From: Paraburkholderia ultramafica
Lineage (GTDB): Bacteria > Pseudomonadota > Gammaproteobacteria > Burkholderiales > Burkholderiaceae
Length of the DNA: 64,000 nucleotides
Assembly (NCBI RefSeq): GCF_902859915.1
Contig: NZ_CADIKK010000003.1
Span: forward strand, 277,359 to 341,358
Direction: 5' to 3'
Shown one piece after another: positions 8,390-16,146 of this stretch (position 1 is the stretch's first letter; each line of letters begins with the position of its first letter). A program made the position numbers and the translations under genes. Below the pieces are notes generated by a model. It searched no databases. It was not told the DNA's origin and saw nothing but the letters and a program-made list of their open reading frames with translations.

Positions 8390-8400
8390 TAGTCCGACTA
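8390..8400. promoter_or_regulatory. Candidate operator TAGTCCGACTA upstream of the ABC operon
   Basis: A perfect inverted repeat TAGTC-C-GACTA, close to the TNGTCNGACNA-style sites of FadR-subfamily GntR regulators. It lies in the 448-base gap (8202-8649) between the binding-protein gene and the GntR-type regulator. A TATACA hexamer follows on the minus strand at about 8377 and could be a -10 box. No gene is seen in this gap. Confidence 0.5.
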
Positions 8401-8649
8401 TTTGACAGGCACTCGCACACCGCTCGCGGAGGCGCACTTGATCCGGACAACGGCTTGATGTCGCGGGTAAGGATCGGCGCGGCAGGTCGCGTCAATAGTA
8501 TGACTATCGGCCTGCGCTTTGAATCGCAGTTGCAAACCGCGATGTGCCGGCGATCGCCGTCTGTGACCGCCCCATGCACAACCGCAAGCAACATCGCCGC
8601 GATATTCGCACTAAAGGAATCGGCGCTGCGGTCGCTCTCTTCGGACGGG

Positions 8650-9378
8650 TCATGCGGGGTGGTGGCTGCCGACTTCCAGAATGCTCTCGGCATCCGCACG
8701 CGCGTTTTCGAGTTGAACCAGGCTTGCATGCCGCGCGCCTAACGGGTCACGATTCTGGATAGCGGTGAGGATCGCCTTGTGCCGCGGCAATGACAGAGCG
8801 TGCGTGTCGGGATGACGGCTCGTCAGTCTGATCGATTCCGACAGCGCGAGCGACAACATGTTGCCGATGTACGCCAGCATGTCGTTATGGGTAGCCATCA
8901 TGATCGCGCGGTGAAACTCCAGATCGGGATCCAGCAGCGCACTCGCGGTTTCCGCGTGTTCCATCCGGTCATAGGCCGAGGCGATGCGCGCAAGGTCGTC
9001 GCTGGTCGCGGCGGTGGCGGCGAGCGCCGCCGCCGCGGGCTCGATGATGCGGCGCACGGTCAGCAGCGAACTGAAGAACTCGCCTTCCGGCACGCAGTTG
9101 ATGGTCCAGTACAGGACATCCGGGTCGAGCATATGCCAGTCCGCGCACGGCTTCACGACACTGCCTACACGCGGTTTCGATACGACCAGCCCCTTCGCCA
9201 CCAGCACGCGGGTCGCCTCGCGCAACACCGGGCGGCTGACGCCATAGCTCTCGCACAGCACGGCTTCCGCCGGCAACCGCTGGCCTGGCTGCAGCTTGCC
9301 GCTGACGATGCCCATGCCGAGCTCTTGCACGATGCGGCCATGCAGGCTCTTGCGCTGTTGCAGATGACGATAGTCCAT
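8650..9378 (-). CDS. GntR/FadR-family transcriptional regulator (FCD domain)
   Basis: A 242-residue regulator. Residues 10-75 form the winged helix-turn-helix (GRIVQELGMGIVSGKLQPG, LCESYGVSRPVLREATRVL). The rest is an all-helical FCD domain with the acidic/His metal or ligand positions D..EFHRAI, and HDxHxxxH-like residues late in the domain. It sits on the same strand upstream of the ABC importer and probably controls it through the TAGTCCGACTA palindrome. FCD regulators usually sense sugar acids or other carboxylates, which hints at the cargo class. Confidence 0.88.
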   Translation of the reverse strand: MDYRHLQQRKSLHGRIVQELGMGIVSGKLQPGQRLPAEAVLCESYGVSRPVLREATRVLVAKGLVVSKPRVGSVVKPCADWHMLDPDVLYWTINCVPEGEFFSSLLTVRRIIEPAAAALAATAATSDDLARIASAYDRMEHAETASALLDPDLEFHRAIMMATHNDMLAYIGNMLSLALSESIRLTSRHPDTHALSLPRHKAILTAIQNRDPLGARHASLVQLENARADAESILEVGSHHPA

Positions 9379-9691
9379 GCTCAGAGGTCGCGGTCGTGCA
9401 CCGTTGGTTCTGCTCCGATCTATTCAGCGTTCGAGCCGGCACATACTCCGTTGCCGACCCGGATAGGGTTCGCTGTATGGAGAGCCGATGCGTGTTCAAG
9501 CATAGCACGCGATAATGGCGTACGCGGTGACGTCCAGGGTAGCGCCGCAGCGCAGGCTTTTTCGAGCTGGGGCCGAGCCGGTGTTTGATCCGGCGGGAGT
9601 GTGATGCCTGGGTGCCACCGTGTCGACAGCATGATTGTCTTTATAAAAATGACGATTTGTCATGAATTGCAGTTGACCTGCTTGCAGACGG
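9379..9691. other. Intergenic gap before the gene graveyard
   Basis: No convincing gene is visible in these 313 bases. An AT-richer patch with TATAAA near 9643 could be an old promoter for the oxygenase remnant that follows. Confidence 0.4.
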
Positions 9692-10312
9692 ATGAAATCG
9701 ATCGATGACGAAACCGCCACCGCGATCACCAGTTTCATGACCAGCGACGACGCGTTCTGCCGCTCGCTCGGCAACGGCCACAGCCTCGCGGTGCTGGTGC
9801 CGGAACTCGTCGATCTGGACCGCGACGACGGCGCGCCGATTCCCGAACGCTTCGAGGGGCTTGCCGCGTCGCTCGCCAAAGATCACACGCCGGACCAGGT
9901 GCGCCGCATCGTGCGCTCGCTGATGGGCGTCGGCTTCAATCTGAATCTGTTTCCGAACCTCGCGTTGTCGATGGCGTTTTTCCGCGTCCTGCGGCCCATT
10001 TCCGCGAATGAGACCGAAATCCGTCACGTCGCGCTCGCGATGGACGGCGGTCCCGAAGAAGCGAACCGCGTGCGTCTGCGCATTCACGAACACTTCCAGG
10101 GCCCGTTCGGTTTCGGCAGCCCCGACGACGCCGAAGCCTGGGAGCGCGTGCAGCGCGGCTCGCACGCCGGCCCCGATCTGCCGATCCTCGTGAACCGCGG
10201 CCTGAATCGCGAGAGCACCGCGCCGAACGGCGAGAAGACCGCCCACGCCACCGACGAAACCGGCATGCGTGAAGCGTACGCGCAATGGCGCACGATGATG
10301 GAGCAAGCATGA
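9692..10312 (+). pseudogene. Ring-hydroxylating dioxygenase alpha subunit, C-terminal remnant
   Basis: The 206-residue frame matches the catalytic-domain end of Rieske dioxygenase large subunits: FNLNLFPNLALSMAFFRVLRP, HFQGPFGFGSPDDAEAWERVQRG (given in pieces), and a tail with EAYAQWRTMM. The Rieske cluster domain (CxH and CxxH) and the two iron-binding histidines are missing, so about half the enzyme is lost at the 5' side. It overlaps the beta-subunit stub by ATGA, the native coupling. Related to benzoate/anthranilate-type oxygenases; exact substrate unknown. Confidence 0.8.
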
Positions 10313-10378
10313 TGGACGACCGCAACACACTGTTCTCTCAGAAGACCTTTGCCGACGCGATCGAACTCATCTGCGTTG
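10309..10378 (+). pseudogene. Dioxygenase beta subunit, N-terminal stub
   Basis: Starts with ATG overlapping the alpha stop (ATGA), reading MMDDRNTLFSQKTFADAIEL, as beta subunits do. After about 23 codons similarity ends abruptly at a junction near 10378, where an amidase tail begins in another frame. Confidence 0.6.
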
Positions 10379-10501
10379 AGTTTGCCACTGCCGATCGAGG
10401 GTTCACCGCTGAAGGCGGGTTTGCAGATCATCGGACGCAAGGGGCAGGACGAACAGGTGTGCGCGATCGCGGCGCGCTTCGAAGCCGCCCTCGCCGCTTA
10501 G
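10379..10501 (+). pseudogene. Amidase, C-terminal remnant
   Basis: In the frame ending at TAG 10499-10501 the sequence reads LPLPIEGSPLKAGLQIIGRK and continues to RFEAALAA. This is the typical end of amidase-signature enzymes. The catalytic Ser-Ser-Lys region is absent. It is fused without a gap to the beta-subunit stub. Confidence 0.7.
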
Positions 10502-10597
10502 ACAAGCTTGGGTCTTTGGCAACATCGGGCAACCCCAGGCAACGCATGCAGCCGCGTCCGTAGCGGCCGCTTGCCGCTTTCTCACGGAGTTGAAGTC

Positions 10598-10942
10598 ATG
10601 CAGAAAAGAGTCGTACTCGTCACCGGCGCGGCGCGCGGCCTGGGCGCTGCGATTGCCGCGCGCTTTCATGCGGCGGGTTACGCGGTCGCCATCGGCGACA
10701 TCGCGTTCGATGCCGCGCAAGCGCTCGCGCGCGATCTGAGCGCCGACGGGTCCAGCGCATTCGCGCTGAATCTCGACGTCACCGCGAAAACCGCGTTCGA
10801 AACCGCACGCGATGCGATCCTTAAGCGTTGGGGGCGCGTGGACGCGCTGGTCAACAACGCGGGCGCATCCAAAGTCATACCCGTGATGGAGATTACCGCC
10901 GAGCAGTTCGATCAGGTCATCAATGTCAATCTGCGCAGCATT
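10598..10942 (+). pseudogene. Short-chain dehydrogenase, N-terminal half
   Basis: A clear SDR start with GGAG-type site upstream of ATG 10598. The protein has the TGAARGLGAA nucleotide-binding glycine motif, NLDVT, the LVNNAGA motif near 88, and VINVNLRS. Similarity ends near 10942, before the catalytic YxxxK. There the frame runs into antisense sequence of a response regulator and is therefore dead. Probably from the same catabolic cluster as the neighbouring oxygenase stubs. Confidence 0.75.
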
Positions 10943-11211
10943 TCGCGGGCGGTCAGCGACTCGATCCGCTTGCGCAGCTCGCGCTGCTTCTGGCCGGCAA
11001 CATGCCGTTGCGCGGCGAGCTTCAACGCACGCTGCACGCGATCGAGCATCTGCTGCGAGTTATACGGCTTCTCGACAAAATCGATCGCGCCGTTCTGCAA
11101 TGCACGCACGGACATCGGAATATCGCCGTGTCCGCTGACGAAAAGGATCGGCAAGGTTGCGCCACGCTGGTTCAATTCCGCTTGCGCGATGCGCTCGCGA
11201 GTCTGCAAGGC
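10943..11211 (-). pseudogene. FixJ/LuxR-type response regulator, internal remnant
   Basis: On the minus strand about 90 residues resemble the second half of a receiver domain and linker of FixJ/TodT-like regulators: LPILFVSGHGDIPMSVRALQ, GAIDFVEKPY with the conserved Lys, and a helix ending KRIESLTARE, where the LuxR-type DNA-binding domain would begin. The phospho-acceptor half and the DNA-binding domain are both missing. It is inverted relative to the stubs on either side. Confidence 0.7.
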
Positions 11212-11352
11212 GAGATCGTCGATCTGAAGGAAGTCGGCTCGCACTCGGTGATGTTCGTGAAGACCACCCACATCGGCGTGCGTACCGATGGCGATGAGCT
11301 GATCTACTTCGACCGCAATTTCCATCGCATCAAGCGGGTCGCGTCGTGCTGA
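11209..11352 (+). pseudogene. Flavin reductase, C-terminal remnant
   Basis: About 47 codons ending at TGA 11350-11352 read GEIVDLKEVGSHSVMFVKTT, then HIG, and LIYFDRNFHRI. This matches the end of HpaC/styrene-monooxygenase-type flavin reductases, small partners of flavin monooxygenases. The 5' part is gone, with the break close to 11209. Confidence 0.65.
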
Positions 11353-11407
11353 ACGCGGGGAATGAGCAACCGGGCCCCTCGGCGCAAATTCCGTCAAACG
11401 CCCCGCA

Positions 11408-12325
11408 TTAACGCTCCTTCTGCATCTGAAGCCAGCTATACCACGCGTCCATCCCTTCCCCGCTTTGCGCCGATACCTGGAGGATCCGCATCTGGGGATT
11501 GACAAGCTTCGCGTAGCCGATGCACCGATCGACGTCGAACCGCAAATAGGGCAGCAAGTCGATCTTGTTCAGCAACAACAAAGAGCAAGCCCTGAACATA
11601 TGTGGATACTTGATCGGCTTGTCCTCGCCCTCGGTCACCGACAGAATCAGCACCTTGGCCGCTTCACCGAGATCGAATAGCGCCGGACACACCAGGTTGC
11701 CGACGTTCTCGATCATCACCACCGAATGCAGCGGCGGATCGAGTTGCGTCAGCGCCCGCGACGCCATCTCCGCGTCCAGATGACATCCGGTGCCGGTATT
11801 GATCTGCACCACCCGCGCGCCGGTCGCGCGAATTCGCTCGGCGTCGTTGAGCGTGGCCTGATCGCCTTCGATCACCGTCAGCGGCAACGTCTCGCCCAGA
11901 TCGCGGATCGTGCGTTCGAGCAACGTGGTCTTGCCCGCGCCTGGCGAACTCATCAGGTTCAGCGCGAGGATCGAGCGGCCGGCCAGCCAGCCGCGATTGC
12001 GTTCGGCCAGTAGCTGGTTTTTTGCGAGGATGTCCCGTTCCAATGTGATCGACGTGCCTGATGTTTCGTGGCCGCTGTCGTGGCGATGGTCATGTCCGTG
12101 GTCGTGCTGGTGCGCGTGATCGGCTGCATGCAAGTGCGAGTGCGGATGCGAATGGCCATGCGAGTGCGTGTGAAAATGCGCGTGGTCGTGCGCATGCTCA
12201 GCCACTCGCCGATACGCGGTCTCCCGCGAGCCCACTGCTCCCGCGTCCTGCGACTGCCCCTCCTGCGCATCCGGATCGACCACCGCCGCGCTCCGCTTAT
12301 TCCCGCATCCGCATGTCGTGCACAT
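11408..12325 (-). CDS. hypB: Hydrogenase nickel insertion GTPase HypB
   Basis: Delivers nickel to the hydrogenase large subunit. The 305-residue protein begins MCTTCGCGN, the high-affinity CxxCGC nickel site. Residues about 44-83 are an extended His-rich tract (alternating HSH, HAH, HDH) likely to store nickel or zinc. The GTPase core has P-loop [23 protein letters not shown] (metal-site Cys and His) and NKIDLLP. ATG 12325 overlaps the hypA stop as TGATG; the open frame extends upstream but this start is set by homology. Last gene of the operon. The His tract may partly offset the broken nickel permease at 25.9-26.1 kb. Confidence 0.96.
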   Translation of the reverse strand: MCTTCGCGNKRSAAVVDPDAQEGQSQDAGAVGSRETAYRRVAEHAHDHAHFHTHSHGHSHPHSHLHAADHAHQHDHGHDHRHDSGHETSGTSITLERDILAKNQLLAERNRGWLAGRSILALNLMSSPGAGKTTLLERTIRDLGETLPLTVIEGDQATLNDAERIRATGARVVQINTGTGCHLDAEMASRALTQLDPPLHSVVMIENVGNLVCPALFDLGEAAKVLILSVTEGEDKPIKYPHMFRACSLLLLNKIDLLPYLRFDVDRCIGYAKLVNPQMRILQVSAQSGEGMDAWYSWLQMQKER

Positions 12326-12654
12326 CACCCCACCTCCATCTGCCGGATCTTCAACTGCTGCCCGGAAATCAGTTCGAGATTCTCGCTGCCGCAAGCGCAT
12401 TGCCCGAACGGCACCGCGACGTCGAGCGTCGCGCCGCAAGCGAGGCAGCGTGCCTGCCCGGGCATCTCGACGATCTCCAGCGCCGCGCCCTCCACGACCG
12501 TATCCTTCGCGCACACGTCGAAGCAGAAACGGATCGCCTCCGGCATCACCGCCGACAACTGGCCGATCTCCAGCGTCACGCGTCGCACGCGCGCGCCGTG
12601 CGCCTGCTCCGCGCAAATCTCGACGACGCTATTGGCAATACTCAGCTCATGCAT
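12325..12654 (-). CDS. hypA: Hydrogenase nickel chaperone HypA
   Basis: Zinc- and nickel-binding partner of HypB. It has 109 residues with the nickel-binding N-terminus MHELSI and two zinc Cys pairs, CLACG and CACG. Length and layout are normal. It is tightly coupled to hypB by a one-base overlap and follows hypE after 20 bases. Confidence 0.95.
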   Translation of the reverse strand: MHELSIANSVVEICAEQAHGARVRRVTLEIGQLSAVMPEAIRFCFDVCAKDTVVEGAALEIVEMPGQARCLACGATLDVAVPFGQCACGSENLELISGQQLKIRQMEVG

Positions 12655-12674
12655 CGCGCGCCTCTGTCGTCCAC

Positions 12675-13763
12675 CTAGCAGATCCGTGGCAATTGCTCGC
12701 CCACCAGCATATCGACGATGCGCTCGCCGCCGAACACCGTCTGCATCACCACGAGCCCGCCAGCGTCGCCCGGTTCGACCGTGCCGATCGCCGCCGCCTC
12801 GCGTCCCGCCGGATGCGCGCGCATCACCGCGAGCACGCGTTCGGCGGCGTCGGCGGGCACGACGGCCACCAGCTTGCCCTCATTGGCCAGATACAGCGGA
12901 TCGAGGCCGAGAATCTCGCACGCGCCCTGCACCTGCTCGCGCAACGGCAGCGCCGCTTCGCGCAGCCGTATCGTCACGTTCGAACTCTGCGCGAACTCGT
13001 TGAGCACGGTCGCGACGCCGCCGCGCGTCGCATCGCGCAGACAGTGAATCCGCGGACACGCGTCGAGCATCGCGGCGATCAGGCCGTTGAGCGGACCGCA
13101 ATCGCTCTCGATATCGGCTTCGAGTGCAAGCTGCTGACGTGCGACCAGAATCGCCGCGCCGTGATCGCCGAGATAGCCGTTCACGATCACCACGTCGCCA
13201 GCACGCGCGTTGCGCGCCGCAATCGCAACGCCGCTGCGCACCACGCCGATGCCGGCGGTGTTGATGAACAGCTTGTCGGCACAGCCGCGCTCCACCACCT
13301 TGGTGTCACCAGTGACGATCGCAACGCCGGCTTCGCGCGCGATCCGCTGCATACTCGCCGCGACGCGTCGCAAGAGGTCGACCGCCAGCCCCTCCTCGAT
13401 CACCACCGCGCACGACAGATACAGCGGCGTCGCCCCGCAAACGGCCAGATCGTTGACCGTACCCGACACCGCCAGCGTGCCGATGTCGCCGCCGGGAAAG
13501 AACAGCGGGTCGACCACATAGCTGTCGGTGGTAAAAGCCAGACGGTCGCCGTGCGCGGCAAGATCGGCGAGCCCGAACACGGCCTGATCTTCGAGCGCTG
13601 CGAGCGTGGGGTTGTCGAAGGCCGGGACGAACACGTCTTCGATCAGATCGCGCATCGCCCGGCCGCCGCTGCCGTGCGCGAGATTGACTGAAGCATCGCG
13701 CACGCGGCCCACGCGTGGCGGCACACCGGGTTCTTCGATCGGAGAGGGAGCGCGGTCGTTCAT
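12675..13763 (-). CDS. hypE: Carbamoyl dehydratase HypE
   Basis: Converts the carbamoyl group received from HypF on its C-terminal Cys into thiocyanate, the source of the CN ligands of the active site. The 362-residue protein is an AIR-synthase-like ATPase with LAHGSGGRAMRDLI near the start, FTTDSYVVDPLFFPGGDIG, and the required C-terminus PRIC. ATG 13763 overlaps hypD by ATGA. Confidence 0.96.
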   Translation of the reverse strand: MNDRAPSPIEEPGVPPRVGRVRDASVNLAHGSGGRAMRDLIEDVFVPAFDNPTLAALEDQAVFGLADLAAHGDRLAFTTDSYVVDPLFFPGGDIGTLAVSGTVNDLAVCGATPLYLSCAVVIEEGLAVDLLRRVAASMQRIAREAGVAIVTGDTKVVERGCADKLFINTAGIGVVRSGVAIAARNARAGDVVIVNGYLGDHGAAILVARQQLALEADIESDCGPLNGLIAAMLDACPRIHCLRDATRGGVATVLNEFAQSSNVTIRLREAALPLREQVQGACEILGLDPLYLANEGKLVAVVPADAAERVLAVMRAHPAGREAAAIGTVEPGDAGGLVVMQTVFGGERIVDMLVGEQLPRIC

Positions 13764-15028
13764 GTAACGCCTCGCGCGGTGGATGCGGCAACGGTATTGG
13801 CGATCAAAGGTGGCGCAGCGGCCGTTGCACCAGCGGCCCCCAGACATCCCGCAACAGCCTCGGCGTTCGCCGCACCGGCCGCTTGCCGCGCGCTGCGCCG
13901 CGCGTCGATCCGCGACGTGTCGATGCGCCCATAGTGGTAGTACGCGGCGCACGCGCCTTCGCTCGACACCATCAGCGAACCGAGCGGCGACTCCGGCGTG
14001 CAGGCGGTGCCGAACACCTTGCATTGATGCGGCTTGATCACCCCCTTGAGCACCTCGCCGCACTGACACGCCTTCGGGTCCGCGATCTTCACGTTCGGCA
14101 CCGCGAACTTGCGCTCCGCATCGAACGCGGCAAACGCCTCGCGCACCCGCACGCCCGAATGATCGATCGAGCCTAGCCCGCGCCATTCGAAGAACTCGCG
14201 CATCTCGAACACCCGCGTCACCGCCGACAAGGCCTGCGCATTGCCGTCCTCGGGCACGATCCGGCCATACTGATTCTCGACTTCACAGCGGCCCTCGGCG
14301 ATCTGCCGCAACACCATCCACATTGATTGCAGCACGTCGAGCGGCTCGAAGCCGGCCACCGTGACCGGTTTGCGATAATGCCGCGCGATGAAGTCATAAG
14401 GCCGCGTGCCGATCACCATGCTCACATGCCCCGGCCCGAGAAAGCCGTCGAGGTGCAGGTCCGGTGAATCGAGAATCGCCTTGATGGTCGGAATGATCGT
14501 GATGTGATTGCAGAACAGCGAGAAATTCCCGACGTTCTGCGCGCGCGCCTGCAACACCGTCATCGCGGTGCTCGGCATGGTGGTCTCGAAGCCGAGCCCG
14601 AAGAAGATCACCTCGCGATCCGGATTGAGTCGGGCGATTTTCAGCGCGTCGAGCGGCGAGTAAACCATTCGCACGTCGGCGCCATCGGCTTTCGCTTTGA
14701 GCAGGCTCTTCTTCGAGCCGGGCACGCGCATCGCGTCGCCGAACGTCGTGAAGATCACGTCGTCCCGCTCGGCGAGCGCCACGCAATCGTCGACGCGGCC
14801 CATCGGCAGCACGCATACCGGGCACCCTGGCCCGTGCACGAACTCCACCGCATCGGGCAGCAACTGCTGGATACCGTAGCGGAAAATCGTATGCGTGTGG
14901 CCGCCACACACTTCCATGATTTGCAGCGGCCGCTGTTTCGCGCGTTCGATGCGCGACACCAACTGGCGAATTTCCTTCGCCAGCGTTTGCGCTTTCTCCG
15001 GGTCGCGGAATTCGTCGACGTATTTCAT
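13760..15028 (-). CDS. hypD: Fe-CN/CO scaffold protein HypD
   Basis: Iron-sulphur scaffold on which, with HypC, the Fe(CN)2CO group is assembled. The 422 residues contain MEVCGGHTHT, VHGPGCPVCVLP and the C-terminal 4Fe-4S Cys set in KACQCGEVLKG, HQCKVFG and ACTPESP. The C-terminus carries an Ala-rich extension of about 45 residues beyond the conserved core, unusual and probably disordered. ATG 15028 overlaps the SIS-protein stop by ATGA. Confidence 0.95.
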   Translation of the reverse strand: MKYVDEFRDPEKAQTLAKEIRQLVSRIERAKQRPLQIMEVCGGHTHTIFRYGIQQLLPDAVEFVHGPGCPVCVLPMGRVDDCVALAERDDVIFTTFGDAMRVPGSKKSLLKAKADGADVRMVYSPLDALKIARLNPDREVIFFGLGFETTMPSTAMTVLQARAQNVGNFSLFCNHITIIPTIKAILDSPDLHLDGFLGPGHVSMVIGTRPYDFIARHYRKPVTVAGFEPLDVLQSMWMVLRQIAEGRCEVENQYGRIVPEDGNAQALSAVTRVFEMREFFEWRGLGSIDHSGVRVREAFAAFDAERKFAVPNVKIADPKACQCGEVLKGVIKPHQCKVFGTACTPESPLGSLMVSSEGACAAYYHYGRIDTSRIDARRSARQAAGAANAEAVAGCLGAAGATAAAPPLIANTVAASTARGVT

Positions 15029-15714
15029 TGCTCGTCGGCCCCGGACAAGCCGCCGCGATCGTCGGCGAGCAGCGTGTGCACGAGGTCCCACAGGATGTGA
15101 TAGATCGCGACGTGGGTCTCCTGCACGCGATGGATGCTGTCGCTCCTCACCACGAGGCAATGGTCGACCGTCGCGCTCGCGGCCATGCGTCCGCCATCGT
15201 GACCGGACAGGCCGATGGTGAGCAGGCCCAGCTCTTTCGCTTTCGCAAAAGCGCTCAGCAGGTTCTCCGAATTGCCGCTCGTCGACACGCCGATCAGCGC
15301 GTCGCCATGCCGGGCCTGCGCAACGAGTTGCCGCACGAAAACATGATTGAAGCCGACGTCGTTGCCGACCGCCGTCAGCATCGCCATGTCGGCCACCAGA
15401 TTGAGCGCGGTCAGCGCGGGGCGTCCGGTGGTCACGGGGTGCAGGAACTCGACGGCGATATGCGCGGCGTCGCAACTCGAACCGCCGTTGCCCATCGTGA
15501 AGAGCCGGCCGTCGCGGCGATAGACGTCGGCGAGCGCATGCGCGACCCGTACGAGAGCGGCAGCGTTTTCGTCGAAGAAACGCGCTTTGACGTCGACGCT
15601 GTCGCGCGCCTTGAGCTGTACCGATTCGAGTAAGGCCGCGTCGAGCCGGTCCGCGTCCTGGCGGGCGCCATGCAGGAACGGATATAGCGTCTGTAGCGGT
15701 TCATCTTCGGGCAT
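15025..15714 (-). CDS. SIS-domain protein, phosphoheptose isomerase (GmhA)-like
   Basis: A 229-residue sugar isomerase-fold protein with GNGGSSCDAAHIAVEFLHP near 74-92 and GVSTSGNSENLLSAF near 142, the phosphosugar loops of GmhA. It sits inside the hyp block between hypC and hypD, coupled to hypD by ATGA. GmhA-like genes also occur in actinobacterial group 1h hydrogenase clusters, so the linkage is conserved rather than accidental, though the role is unknown. There is no other heptose gene nearby, which argues against a lipopolysaccharide role here. Confidence 0.85.
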   Translation of the reverse strand: MPEDEPLQTLYPFLHGARQDADRLDAALLESVQLKARDSVDVKARFFDENAAALVRVAHALADVYRRDGRLFTMGNGGSSCDAAHIAVEFLHPVTTGRPALTALNLVADMAMLTAVGNDVGFNHVFVRQLVAQARHGDALIGVSTSGNSENLLSAFAKAKELGLLTIGLSGHDGGRMAASATVDHCLVVRSDSIHRVQETHVAIYHILWDLVHTLLADDRGGLSGADEQ

Positions 15715-15744
15715 GGCGGTCTCCGTTGGTTTCCGGGCGCGCGT

Positions 15745-16071
15745 TCACGGCGCGCTGCGCAGTGCATCGCGCGGCTGAGCGTGCGGCTTTTCGGGCCACG
15801 GTTCGTCGCGCATTTCGGCCATCTCGCCCTGCGCGACGCCCAGCTCATGCAGCAACGCGAGCGTGCGCGCCGCTTCCTGTTCGTCGAGCCGGCTCATCGC
15901 GAAGCCCACATGCACCAGCACCCATTCGCCGACGCACGCACTCGTCGGCCGTGTCGCGTCGATCACGAAGGCGATGTTGATCACGCGCCGCACACCGCCC
16001 ACGTTCACGAGCGCAAGATCGTTCGCCGCGTCCGTGATTTCGACGATCTGCCCTGGGATGCCCAGACACAT
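15745..16071 (-). CDS. hypC: Hydrogenase chaperone HypC
   Basis: Small chaperone that carries the Fe(CN)2CO moiety with HypD to the large subunit. It begins with the essential MCLGIPGQ, whose Cys2 is the ligand. The core is about 80 residues; here 108, with a polar C-terminal tail. The 75-base gap to hypF carries imperfect short repeats of GGTTAC but no gene. Confidence 0.94.
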   Translation of the reverse strand: MCLGIPGQIVEITDAANDLALVNVGGVRRVINIAFVIDATRPTSACVGEWVLVHVGFAMSRLDEQEAARTLALLHELGVAQGEMAEMRDEPWPEKPHAQPRDALRSAP

Positions 16072-16146
16072 GCTGCTCTCCCCTTTATCCCTGTTACCCC
16101 GGTTACCCGGTTATGTGTTGCATGGCGCGGCTATCGGATCGGCCGC

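Noticed and set aside
8385..8729. A 114-codon minus-strand frame between the ABC operon and the regulator
   Set aside because: It overlaps the 3' end of the GntR-type gene in another frame and has no recognisable domain.
9641..10330. A 229-codon minus-strand frame over the dioxygenase remnant
   Set aside because: Antisense of a recognisable oxygenase domain; no ribosome site or motif.
12061..12200. Low-complexity repeat of alternating GTGCG/CATGC-like units
   Set aside because: It is the coding sequence of the His-rich tract of HypB, not a separate DNA repeat.
16085..16125. Imperfect GGTTACCC-type short repeats between hypC and hypF
   Set aside because: Only three degenerate copies in a 75-base gap; too little to call a repeat element or operator.
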